A stretch of 64,000 nt of DNA from positions 1,586,001 through 1,650,000 of the forward strand of contig JAOTOL010001615.1 of NCBI GenBank assembly GCA_034440575.1. Direction: 5' to 3'. A program made the position numbers and the translations under genes. This stretch comes from Imbricaverruca yamaguchii. Lineage: Eukaryota > Arthropoda > Thecostraca > Neoverrucidae. Under the pieces are notes generated by a model. The model worked only from the letters and a program-made list of their open reading frames with translations. It did not search any database and was not told the origin of the DNA. Positions 12,094 to 22,818 of this stretch are shown here, in pieces (position 1 is the stretch's first letter; each line of letters begins with the position of its first letter).

Positions 12094-13211
12094 GTAGGTG
12101 GCCGTGCGCTGGGCGGACGTGGCCGGCCGTGCACCACCCTGGGCCGTAGGCACGGGCAGCCACTGCGCAGTGCGTGTCTCGGAGCCAACGGGCTCGCTGA
12201 AGGCCCGACCGGGTTGCGGCTGCTAACGCACGAAGTCCCGACGGACGGACGGAGGGGACGCGCCGTGTATCAATTTGTTTTTGCTATCACCTAGTGATCT
12301 TACGGAGCAGTAAAGTAAAATAACAACACAACATCAACAACATCCGGGAAATGCCCAGGCGCTTTCAGCACAATATAGGTCGCGTACGATATCGGTAAAA
12401 CTTCCTTTATGTAAATATACACTTGCACTAGACTTGCTTGCAAAACCCACTCGCTCTGAAGGCGGCACAAATGACCTCTATGTTCCGGCACGACTCTAGG
12501 CTCACTCGTCCCCCCCCCCCGCACCTCGTGTGGGTGACGTAGCGCCGGAAAAAAAGTGTATTGTCAAAAACTTAGTTGCATGTATTTTCAGACTTTTGTT
12601 TCATGATGCACCTTTGGGTTGATATCTTATAGGTTGATTGAGATATATGGCTATACACTATATCGGCAAGAATGTAGCCCAAACTGCATAGCTCACGTCG
12701 GTTAGCTCAAGTCATTTGAATACCTTGTTTAACTACTATGGTTCTAGCCCAGGTCCCCCACCCCGAGTTTTGCTTTGTAGGTCTCAGTTGGTAGCTACTA
12801 ACATCTGTTTGCAGCTCTTGCCGAATTTTGTCGCTGCTAATCCCCATCGGTAATTCGTCAGGTTCATCTGTCGTGAACAGTTGCCAGGGCCCCACTCTTG
12901 ATGGCCAGTTCCCTGTGTCTAACTCTTCGTGTCAAGCTCATTGTACTTAGCTCCGTTCTTCGGCAGCTACCCTAAATATGGCGTCCCCTATTCCCTGCTC
13001 CATTTCTTTTCTTGGAATAACACATGTTCTGATCGGAACGCCATTTATCCTTGCCACGAACGTGAACACTGGTAAAGCATGAATAGCTTACAATAGGGCA
13101 GCGGATCGGTTTTGACTCCAGTCTTACCAGCCGGCATCCTGCTACGGGTACTTCACTTCAGCTGGTTTAAAAGACCCTCTTCCTCTGTGGAGACGCTCAT
13201 CGTTGTCTAGT

Positions 13212-13660
13212 TATCTTACAGTTGTCTAGTTGTCTGACAGTTGTCTGACAGTTGTCTGATAGTTGTCTGACAGTTGTCTAGTTGGCTGGCAGTTGTCTAG
13301 TTGGCTGGCAGTTGCCTAGTTGGCTGGCAGTTGTCTGATAGTTGTCTCGCAGTTGTCTAGTTGGCTGGCAGTTATCTGATAGTTGTCTGGAAGTTGTCTA
13401 GTTGTCTAGCAGGTGTTTAGTTGTCTAACAGTTATCTAGTTGTCTGGAAGTTGTCTACTAGTTATCTGACAGTTGTCTAACAGTTGTCTGACAGTCTTCT
13501 GGTTGTCTGACAGTTGTCTAACAGTTGTCTGACAGTTGTCTAGTTGTCTGACAGTCGTCTGGTTGTCTGACAGTTGTCTAGCAGTTGTCTGACAATTGTC
13601 TAGTTGTCTAACAGTTGTCTAGTTGTCTGGCAGTTGCCTGACAGTTATCTGACAGCTAAC
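13212..13660. repeat. ~10-11-bp minisatellite in ZP intron 2
   Basis: About 40 degenerate units of the type AGTTGTCTGAC / AGTTGTCTAGT fill the 3' part of the 1584-bp intron and end about 20 bases before the acceptor of exon C. The T/C-rich plus strand so close to the acceptor could supply extra polypyrimidine tract. The rest of the intron (12094-13211) shows no recognised feature. Confidence 0.9.
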
Positions 13661-13677
13661 CTTCCTGGCCGTTCCAG

Positions 13678-13845
13678 CCGCCGGTGTGTAAGGGCGGGAA
13701 GAACGTGCGGCGACGTCGCGCCCTGCAAAACGCCACCGTCAGCGACTATGACCCTGAAGACGAGCGGGTCATCGAGGTCTTCAGCGGGCTGTACGTCAAT
13801 GAAGGATCCGAAGTGGACGAGCCGACCGAAGATGGACCGACGCGG
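13678..13845 (+). CDS. ZP-domain membrane protein, exon C (polybasic cleavage site)
   Basis: This 168-nt phase 0/0 exon reads PPVCKGGKNVRRRRALQN, then an acidic spacer ending DEPTEDGPTR. PPVC supplies the last conserved cysteine of the ZP-C module. RRRR (residues 12-15 of the exon) matches the consensus furin-type cleavage site by which ZP proteins are released from their membrane tether before polymerising. The acidic stretch after it should stay with the membrane stub. The acceptor is GTTCCAG before 13678; the donor is CGG|GTAGGT at 13846. A longer reading past 13845 runs into intron, so it is not counted. Confidence 0.9.
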
Positions 13846-13954
13846 GTAGGTTTTGGCCAAGCATCGATGACCACTCACCAGTATTGTCCAGCCTCAGACT
13901 TCCTCAGGTGTTCAATGCTTGGTTGAGTCAATTTGCTAGTCACATCTAGCAGCT

Positions 13955-14085
13955 AAGGTGTTCATCCAGAGGCATCGGAACACAAGCTGCAATGGTGTGG
14001 ACATTTCACTACGCAGATAAGGTGTTCATCTGGGGGCATTGGAACACAAGCTGCAATGGCATGGACATTTCACAATACAGCTTTC
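13955..14085. repeat. 66-bp imperfect tandem duplication in ZP intron 3
   Basis: Two adjacent copies carry AAGGTGTTCATC, GGAACACAAGCTGCAATGG and TGGACATTTCAC. The intron spans 13846-15769. Confidence 0.8.
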
Positions 14086-14559
14086 GGTAGCAAGAAAATT
14101 GACAGAACAAAAACGACGTTTTCGTGCCGAGGATCGTAGGCCAGCCTTCCTCCCAAGCACTGTCGTTGCAGCCGTTCCTTTGAATAGCTTTGGCGAAATT
14201 GGAGAAGCGTGTTTTCGACGAGGCGGCGGGCCCATGCACCTCATGAAATGAAATAATGTACTTGCTTTCATATTTTTAAAATGTCTGCATTCCTATGTTC
14301 TCCCTTGCATCCTCTCCCTGCCAAAGTTGGATAGATTTCCCAAGAGCTGCTCGGGTCCTCACATCCCGAATTCACTGACGCGCATTAATACCCAAACAGT
14401 ATCGAGCACAAGCATGCTAAACCACTAATGTATCTAGACCATATATGGTCTTGGCTCATTATCAACTATAGCTGATTTTTCCATGAATTGCAATATATGT
14501 ACAAATGAGACGCTGCTTTTTTTTCTTTTTTTTTCTTTAAAAAAAAATGAATTTAATCC

Positions 14560-14882
14560 GAGTTGTTGTTGGGGTGGCTTGAGGAGCCAGGGTTCTATTG
14601 CTAAGCAGAGCTTGTTGCGTGAACCCTGGCCCCACCACCCGATCCATGAACTCCAGTTCAACGGCAGAATTTAGACCGAAAGTTTAACGTGCCGCCAATG
14701 CACCGACACGGCCGCCCGGTAGCTCGTCCCCGGCCTTATCGGGCCAGCTGCCAACTGACACTCCCAGCCGGGGGCTAAATGCGAGCGCGCGAAGCGACTC
14801 GAACCCTGTGTTGCCAGTACAGGGGAGACCAGTGCATGCCAGCGCTCTAACCAACTGAGCTACCTTTGTGCCATAAGGCTAC
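14560..14882 (-). mobile_element. tRNA-derived SINE, minus strand
   Basis: On the minus strand, starting near 14880, is a tRNA-like head with an A box (TAGCTCAGTTGGTTAGAGCG) and a B box (GGGTTCGAGTCGC), followed by a unique body and a tail with AACGTGCCGCCAAT-type sequence (as read on the plus strand). The tail recurs at 41808-41880. It is not a functional tRNA gene: the arms do not close well and the sequence runs on into the body. No clear target-site duplication was found. This is a different family from the Val-type SINEs at 29.5 and 57.7 kb. Confidence 0.65.
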
Positions 14883-15178
14883 TTGATGGCATTTAATAGT
14901 TAGAGTACACTCCAGGGTTCGTGATCATGAAACACATGGGTTAATTGCATTTGGAATGACTGTTCTATTACATAATAGCATAACGCCTATGTGCCCATCC
15001 TGGGGTGACTATTTCCTACATACTTCCAAGCTCTCTAAGACTATAGCCTATCCGTATTATGCCTATTGAACTAATTTGAATGTTCATCTCACGTTCAGTG
15101 CACCTATTCCACTCCAGTGTCCACCCATTTACTCGCTACCATTATCAAGTGTTCATAAAATAAAATTTTGCCGAATTA

Positions 15179-15612
15179 CACAGGATGTCGTCACCCAATA
15201 GACATGGTTCGGTGGAGCTCTTGCCAGCAACATTACACAGGGTGTCGTCAGCCAACAGGCTTGGTTCGGTGGAGCTCTTGCCAGCAACATTACACAGGGT
15301 GTCGTCAGCCAACAGGCATGGTTCGGTGGAGCTCTTGCCAGCAACATTACACAGGGTGTCGTCAGCCAACAGGCATGGTTCGGTGGAGCTCTTGCCAGCA
15401 ACATTACACAGGGTGTCGTCAGCCAACAGGCATGGTTCGGTGGAGCTCTTGCCAGCAACATTACACAGGGTGTCGTCAGCCAACAGGCATGGTTCGGTGG
15501 AGCTCTTGCCAGCAACATTACACAGGGTGTCGTCAGCCAACAGGCATGGTTCGGTGGAGCTCTTGCCAGCAACATTATACAGGGTGTCGTCAACCAACAG
15601 GCATGGTAAGGT
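15179..15612. repeat. 57-bp minisatellite in ZP intron 3, about 7.6 copies
   Basis: Units of 57 bp carry CATTACACAGGGTGTCGTCA and GTGGAGCTCTTGCCAGCAA. The array ends about 155 bp before the last ZP exon. Because 57 = 19 codons, three long frames are open on the two strands. One plus-strand frame happens to be in phase with the last exon and would fuse the repeat to the transmembrane segment; I reject that as coding because a good acceptor and the ZP homology start at 15770. Confidence 0.93.
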
Positions 15613-15769
15613 GGAGCTCCTGCTGGCAATATCCGGTGGTACGTTGTTTGTGTTCGCACAGCTGGCAAACTGTGCCACCCAGGTGGCAGTATCGGAGCTG
15701 CACCAACGTATTGCTCGCAGGCCAATGTACCGCCACGCCGTGGCTGACTGGGCCCTGTTCGTCTCTCAG

Positions 15770-15979
15770 GCCGAGCTGGACGACGACGACATTCTGTGCA
15801 TCTCGCCGCGCACCTTCGCCATCGTCATCGCCATCATCGGCCTCCTGCTGATGATCGCCGTCATCGTCGCTATCATGGTCATCATCAGCCGGCGCCGGCA
15901 ACGCAAGACGGTCAGCGCCACCGGCAGCTCCATCTACAGCGGGCCCTACACCAACACCGCTTACTCGCACTCGAGCTAG
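15770..15979 (+). CDS. ZP-domain membrane protein, last exon (transmembrane and tail)
   Basis: Terminal exon of the ZP gene, 70 codons including the TAG at 15977-15979. It opens AELDDDDILCISPRTFA; the cysteine in ILCIS followed by a hydrophobic run is typical of the membrane anchor of arthropod ZP proteins. Then come about 22-24 hydrophobic residues (I/V/L/A/M-rich, roughly exon residues 15-38) with SRRRQRK as the cytoplasmic stop-transfer. A short Ser/Tyr-rich tail ends NTAYSHSS. The acceptor is GTCTCTCAG before 15770, phase 0, matching exon C. Exons A-D together give the ZP-C half, cleavage site, anchor and a short cytoplasmic tail. The signal peptide and ZP-N exons were not found in this window. 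The tail-coding sequence is itself the first unit of an 82-bp repeat that runs into the 3' UTR. Confidence 0.92.
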   Translation, partial: AELDDDDILCISPRTFAIVIAIIGLLLMIAVIVAIMVIISRRRQRKTVSATGSSIYSGPYTNTAYSHSS

Positions 15980-16150
15980 GCCGGTGGCGTCATCGTCACC
16001 CACCGGCAGCTCCATCTACAGCGGGCCCTACACCAGCACCGCCTACTCGCACTCGAGCAAGGCCAATGGCGTCATCGTCAACCACCGGCAGCTCTGTATA
16101 TAGCGGCCCTTCACCAACACCGCCTACTCGCACTCGAGCTAGGCCGGCCG
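15920..16150. repeat. 82-bp repeat, 3 copies, derived from the ZP coding end
   Basis: CCGGCAGCTC at 15921 recurs at 16003 and 16085. Each 82-bp unit ends in CTCGCACTCGAGC. The first unit is the coding tail of the last ZP exon and includes the stop; the other two lie in the 3' UTR. A period of 82 is not a multiple of 3, and the second unit has lost the TAG (AGCAAGG instead of AGCTAGG). Confidence 0.93.
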
Positions 16151-16293
16151 GCGTCGCCAGTGTGTATGTAAGTGCAGCTGTCATTAGCCATCGGGCTGCA
16201 GGTGGTGCAAGCGGTGCTGGTGGCGGGCCACTCGTTGTCAGGTTTGTGCCGGCTGCATCGGTACCATCGCTGTTCAGCGTGGTATGTCTCTTG

Positions 16294-16299
16294 AATAAA
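16294..16299 (+). promoter_or_regulatory. poly(A) signal of the ZP gene
   Basis: AATAAA lies 315 bases after the ZP stop codon, on the same strand. No other gene competes for it. Confidence 0.6.
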
Positions 16300-16350
16300 G
16301 GAGCCCAGGACTTACAAATCCGGTCATTTTGACGTCAGTCGACGACGTGC

Positions 16351-16399
16351 GGTTTGCTCCTTCGTTGCACTCCCCCAAAGTGCAATGAAGGAGCAAACC
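16351..16399. other. 21-bp inverted repeat hairpin downstream of the ZP gene
   Basis: The left arm 16351-16371 pairs with 16379-16399 around a 7-base loop (CCCCCAA). The only imperfection is one G-T position. It starts about 50 bases after the AATAAA. Confidence 0.8.
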
Positions 16400-17414
16400 C
16401 CTACAGTTTACTGCACTCCCATACGTTCCCTGACATATAACTATGGCCGCTGCCAAGCGTCATGCAAAACAGGATTACCGGATGATAATTAGATTTTAAA
16501 AATTGCTGGGCTCCCTCGTTCTTGAGACAGAAAGGTGACATTTATTCGTATGTTTTGTTCAACCGAGCGACTAAACTATTGCTTTACGAGTGGCCTAGCC
16601 ACATTTTTCCAGTGTGGCTGTACGGTGGTGATGAATGAATCCATTCCGAAACAGAACGGATAGCTTGTTTAATTCGCAAGAAGTAAGCCCTTTTGCTGCG
16701 TCTGTAAAGTGAATGCATTTTACGAGAAGCAATTCTGCAAGCAAATTCCGTTCGCATCTTAGCATGCATCACCTTTTAACTGCCTCGTAATTAATAGTTG
16801 ATGACCTGGTGTCAACTATAACTGATGCTTGCAATGTTTCCTGTAACCCCGTCTGATTTCCACGAGCGTTACAGATCCAGCTAATATTTATTGTCATTCA
16901 GTAGCATATACCGTGTGTGTGGTTGTGTGAACGCGCCCAACTGAGATAACCATTGTTTTGATACGTTGTACCGAATAAATGATCCTTGTATTACGAATTT
17001 ACCGTTCGCAACTAGTCCCAAAATACAACATTGCCAAGCAGATTGTCTTTGCGTCTCACATGGATGAACTATGCTAAATTTTGGTCTCTAAACAGGAAAT
17101 TCTTTGTTAGTTAATAATGCATTAAACAAGTCCTGGAAACTTCAAGTTCTGTTTCAAAGCGTCACGGGTTGGCATGGAATATTGAATTATCTCACAAACA
17201 CGGACTGATTCTTTTTATGAAAATGGTTCGGTTCATTACGATTCGATGTCCATGTCCTGTCATGCGATGTTGAGATACCATGTATCATACAACTGGTGCA
17301 AAACTCACATTTGTGTCATCATTGCATCAAGTGGTCAGTGGCGTATACAGTGAGCCATGTGCTCCTCTCCATTAAAATATGACGCCTCTTCAGCATGGAA
17401 TTCGCTCCCTCATG
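16400..17414. other. unrecognised AT-rich spacer
   Basis: No gene or repeat was recognised. Scattered AATAAA-type hexamers occur without a supporting reading frame. Confidence 0.45.
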
Positions 17415-20150
17415 AAGCAAACAGGAACATTAACGTATCGCACGTGGAACGTGAGACACATTGCTCCTTGGTGCATATGGGTAGTATATAGGAAGTCTGC
17501 AGATTATGCCACAAGCTGAAATATTAGCGTCTCACGCGTGGGACACGTTGCTCCCTGGTGTGCATAAGGTGAATATAGGATGCATATACGATAATTTTCA
17601 TTGAGACCTTTAATGCATAATTTCTAGAGATTTTCAAAAACTTCAGTTTCCAATTCTCTTCAAGTTTTCTTTTCCGATGATGTCACAGGCAGGAACATTA
17701 ACGTCTCACACGTGGCATATATCGTTCCCTGGTCTATATAGGGTGTCTTCAGATGATGACACAGGCAGGAACATTAACGTCTCACACGTGGCATATATCG
17801 CTCCCTGGTGTACATAGGGTGTCTTCAGATGATGACACAGGCAGGAACATTAACGTCTCACACGTGGCATATATCGCTCCCTGGTGTACATAGGGTGTCT
17901 TCAGATGATGTCACAGGCAGGAACATTAACGTCTCACACGTGGCATATATCGCTCCCTGGTGTATATGGGGTGTCTTCAGATGATGACACAGGCAGGAAC
18001 ATTAACGTCTCACACGTGGGACACCCTGGTGTATACAGGGTGTCTTCAGATGATGCCACAGGCAGGAACATTACCGACTCACACGTGGGACACCCTGGTG
18101 TATATAAGGTGTCTTCAGATGATGCCATTGGCAGAAACATTACGTGGATAATAGGTGTCTTCAGATGATGCCATTGGCAGAAACATTACCGACTCACACG
18201 TGGGACACCCTGGTGTATATAGGGTGTCTTCAGATGATGCCATAGGCAGAAACATTACCGACTCACACGTGGGACACCTTGGTGTATACAGGGTGTCTTC
18301 AGATGATGCCACAGGCAGGAACATTACCGACTCACACGTGGGACACCCTGGTGTATATAGGGTGTCTTCAGATGATGCCACAGGCAGGAACATTACCGAC
18401 TCACACGTGGGACGCCATGGTATATATAGGGTGTCTTCAGATGATGCCATAGGCATGAGCATTACAGACTCAGACGTGGGACACCCTGGTGTATATAGGG
18501 TGTCTTCAGATGATGACACAGGCAGGAACATTAACGTCTCACACGTGGGACACCCTGGTGTATATAGGGTGTCTTCAGATGATGACACAGGCAGGAACAT
18601 TACCGACTCACACGTGGGGCACCCTGGTGTATACAGGGTGTCTTCAGATGATGCCACAGGCAGGAACATTACCGACTCACACGTGGGACACCCTGGTGTA
18701 TATAGGGTGTCTTCAGATGATGACACAGGCAGGAACATTAACGTCTCACACGTGGGACACCCTGGTGTATATAGGGTGTCTTCAGATGATGCCACAGGCA
18801 GAACAACAACCGAAGGAAAGGTGTCTTCAGATGATGCCATTGGCAGAAACATTACCGACTCACACGTGGGACGCCCTGGTATATATAGGGTGCTTTCAGA
18901 TGATGCCATAGGCATAAACATTACAGACTCACACGTGGGACACCCTGGTGTATATAGGGTGTCTTCAGATGATGACACAGGCAGGAACATTAACGTCTCA
19001 CACGTGGGACACCCTGGTGTATACAGGGTGTCTTCAGATGATGCCACAGGCAGGAACATTACCGACTCACACGTGGGACACCCTGGTGTATACAGGGTGT
19101 CTTCAGATGATGCCACAGGCAGGAACATTACCGACTCACACGTGGGACACCCTGGTGTATATAGGGTGTCTTCAGATGATGCCACAGGCAGGAACATTAC
19201 CGACTCACACGTGGGACACCCTGGTGTATATAGGGTGTCTTCAGATGATGCCACAGGCAGGAACATTACCGACTCACACGTGGGACGCCATGGTATATAT
19301 AGGGTGTCTTCAGATGATGCCATAGGCATGAGCATTACAGACTCAGACGTGGGACACCCTGGTGTATATAGGGTGTCTTCAGATGATGACACAGGCAGGA
19401 ACATTAACGTCTCACACGTGGGACACCCTGGTGTATATAGGGTGTCTTCAGATGATGCCACAGGCAGGAACATTACCGACTCACACGTGGGACACCTTGG
19501 TGTATACAGGGTGTCTTCAGATGATGCCACAGGCAGGAACATTACCGACTCACACGTGGGGCACCCTGGTGTATATAGGGTGTCTTCAGATGATGCCATA
19601 GGCAGGAACATTACCGACTCACACGTGGGGCACCCTGGTGTATATAGGGTGTCTTCAGATGATGCCATAGGCATGAACATTACAGACTCACACGTGGGAC
19701 ACCCTGGTGTATATAGGGTGTCTTCAGATGATGACACAGGCAGGAACATTAACGTCTCACACGTGGGACACCCTGGTGTATATAGGGTGTCTTCAGATGA
19801 TGACACAGGCAGGAACATTACCGACTCACACGTGGGGCACCCTGGTGTATACAGGGTGTCTTCAGATGATGCCACAGGCAGGAACATTACCGACTCACAC
19901 GTGGGACACCCTGGTGTATATAGGGTGTCTTCAGATGATGACACAGGCAGGAACATTAACGTCTCACACGTGGGACACCCTGGTGTATATAGGGTGTCTT
20001 CAGATGATGCCACAGGCAGGAACATTACCGACTCACACGTGGGGCACCCTGGTGTATATAGGGTGTCTTCAGATGATGCCATAGGCAGGAACATTACCGA
20101 CTCACACGTGGGACACCCTGGTGTATATAGGGTGTCTTCAGATGATGCCA
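17415..20150. repeat. large 76-bp/69-bp minisatellite, about 36 copies
   Basis: The core is GTGTCTTCAGATGATG plus GGCAGGAACATTA and CTCACACGTGG. Degenerate, widely spaced units occur at about 17415-17560. Four units of 76 bp containing CATATATCGCTCCC follow (17690-17990), then about 31 units of 69 bp in which that segment is replaced by GACACCC. Unit variants (GACACAGG/AACGTC, GCCACAGG/ACCGAC, GCCATAGGCATGA/ACAGAC) recur in a higher-order order. Because 69 = 23 codons without stops, ORFs of about 680 codons are open on both strands at once, which is what repeat noise looks like. Confidence 0.96.
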
Positions 20151-22795
20151 CAACCGCGTGCGTCCGGCATGCCGGAGGACCACGCCGCAGTAAATGACAC
20201 GCATGGGAGTAGGGGAAAGAGGTGGAGGTGCCTATTTAGTGACTTGGCCGGACAATTGTCCGGGGAGGAAGGGGAGAGAGGTCATGAAGGTACTATTTAA
20301 GGACCAATTAATGAAAATAACCAGGGATCTATCTGGACGGTGTTGTGGTGGTGCGCCGGTTCAAAGTCGCTTCCAGGATTGCGCGTCTGGAAGGATAAGA
20401 TACTAATTCAGTGGCGACATAAGGGGCGCAGCTTTTCCAGAATGATGGGTGGGGCAAATGGGGATTTTCCTGACAGTTTTTCCAGACAACGTCAATAGGC
20501 TCCATGGTAAGCTTCAGCAGCATGTGGGAAGGAAGTGCTCCCCACGAGAAAACATGGAAATTCCACCAATGGGCTTCATCGGGAAAGTTCTGGGATGTAG
20601 GGGAGACTGGTCTAATTGATATACTTTTCGCCAAACTTAAATTAATTCATTACCTAGGGCGTGTAGCACGGAGATAGGTGCACCTACGCCAAGCCTTTAA
20701 AGCAGGGTAGCAAACACCTTAATGCAACTGGGCAATTATTTAGTAATATAATTGTATTATCAGCACACAAATCATTCATACATGCTGATGTTGATACATG
20801 TTGATTAACTTGAAGCGGGCTGTATCAATTTACCCTGCAAGTTTTATGGTGCAGGCTGCAACATGGTATGGAACATTACGACTACGGTGCAGCGGCAAAC
20901 GATGAAATCATGTCACCGTTGAAAAATTAAGAAAACATGGTAATTGTAGCGAAAGTTAGCAAGAGGGTGACACATTTGAAATTAAGGGCCAAGCGCCAAG
21001 AGCCAATTGAAATGTTACTTTCGCTCCAAGAAAATGCCACATCTCCACCACTCCCCAGCCGCGTATAGAAAGGACTTGCGCTTGTTGTTTGGCGTGAGAG
21101 GAGAGTGCCAGTAGCGACATGTGTGGTAGCCGTGACGGCCGGCTTCATACTTTTGGAGCGAACGTTATTGTATCAAGAAAGGCCCCCAGCCATCCCGTGA
21201 ATAAACTAGACCCGGTCTCCCCTGCCTATATAATATATCCCTAAATAGTGGGAGCATGAGCCAGGCAAGTTCCTGAAGGCGTGGAAAATTTTACATTTAC
21301 GAATGGAAGGGGTCGATTTGGGTACTGTAGCCGGAAATTTGTCTTAAGAATGGCGGTAGGGTCGATTCAGAGAAGTTTCCGGGGTTGCAGCTTTTGTCAC
21401 CAAGAGTGAGGTGTCAATGCATGAATACCACAATGGATGTGCTTCGGATGGCTGGTGACCAGTGGCGAAGCCAGTATTTGGTCCAAGAGTGGGTAATTAT
21501 ATGAAGAGAGCCCCTTGCCCACTTAGCCTTTCACACACACACTTTTCGGAAAATCCTCGGATTTAGACCAAGCCGAAGAAAGGCCCCTGACATGGAAAGA
21601 TCCAAAACTCTCGAAAAGGCACCACCGGCCTGCCGAAAAACAGTTTTAATTAGTCAAAGAGGGTCCCTGGGACGACGGAAGTGCCCTAGGTATCAAAGAG
21701 GAACTAGGGCCGTCAGAAAGGGCCCTTGGGCCGATGAATGGGCCCATGCCGTATAAGGATTCCGGCTTAATGGGGCTGGGATGCTAATGGGGTTTGAAAG
21801 GGCCACAGAGAGATGAACAGGAACACTAAGTGTTGACGAGGACTAGCGAAGGCTCATCTCAGAGATGAAGTTCCACCAAGATGAGAGGTAGACATGGGTA
21901 TTGAGGACCGTGATGAGCCCCCAAAGGCAGGAGTGGGCCCTGAAGGATGAAGGTCTCTGACAGTCAGATAAAACAACTTTGATTATCCTGAGCTTGAGAG
22001 CGACCCATAACGCATTAGGAACAGAGGCCCAGCCAGGGGAGGCCCAGCAGGTGGCCAAGCAGGGGGCCAGCTCCTCTTTGGAGCGAAAAATACGTTAGAG
22101 GAAACAAAAAATTGAAAGATAGCCACCCCGCAAGATCAGAAACTTTCAGTGCGCGAAACTCGCCGAAAACACCTGTTTCATCACATTTTTGTGGGTCGGC
22201 CCCCCTAAGGAAGTCCTGGTTTCTCCCCTGGTGAGGAATACTGAGGGCCATCCGCAGAGTATGAAATTCGTTTCAAACCAAAAAGCTGTCGACAACTGGG
22301 AAGGGCTTCTAGCACCTTCAGAGGGCCCTGATTGCTAACAGAGCCCCCTAAGAGCCCAGGAAAGTCCCGGAGGCTAGCGATGGCTGTGAGGAACATCGCG
22401 GGCCCGCGTGACGGCTAGGAAGCCTTTGAAGCTAGAAAGACTGTCAATGATTTGGAAGGAACCCTAATAGATGGAGAGGGCCACTGACGATTGAAAATGG
22501 TCACTGAGCGCCAGAGAAGACTGAACTTGATTGGGATGCCCAATAGGCTTGCATAAGTGTCCCGATGAGAGAACAGGGCCCCTGAGACCTAGAGTCATTA
22601 AGGCTACACATAGCCGTGAGGAATGCTCAGGGCAAGGCCTATCGAGATGGGTTGGACAACGTCAGCTGTTGGGGTGTCGTTTAGCTACATGTATGACGAG
22701 TGTGATGGTTGTTATCGAAAACAGTTCTTTATCTGTGCGCGTACCAATTGAACCAATTACAGTGCAGCATTTCTGTGAGAATAGCTAAATAGTTT
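20151..22795. other. unrecognised DNA with hAT-like terminal fragments
   Basis: No gene was recognised. CAGTGGCGAAGCCAG at about 21461 and, reversed, CAGGGGAGAAACCAGG at about 22213-22228 resemble the ends of hAT-type DNA elements. No matching 8-bp duplication joins them, so they may be two separate decayed elements. The interval 21560-22640 is rich in short GGCCC/GGGCC runs. Confidence 0.4.
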
Positions 22796-22818
22796 TCACT
22801 GAGGGGTTTTCGAAGTCC

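Noticed and set aside
14800..14882. functional tRNA gene on the minus strand
   Set aside because: A and B boxes are present, but the spacing is too long and the arms do not fold; the sequence continues into a SINE body.
18115..20197. 680-codon plus-strand and 678-codon minus-strand ORFs
   Set aside because: Both arise from a 69-bp (23-codon) stop-free unit and are open simultaneously on opposite strands. There is no start context, splice structure or family match.
21461..22230. one hAT element with ends at 21461 and about 22228
   Set aside because: The ends look hAT-like, but the 8 bases outside them do not match, so they are not shown to belong together.
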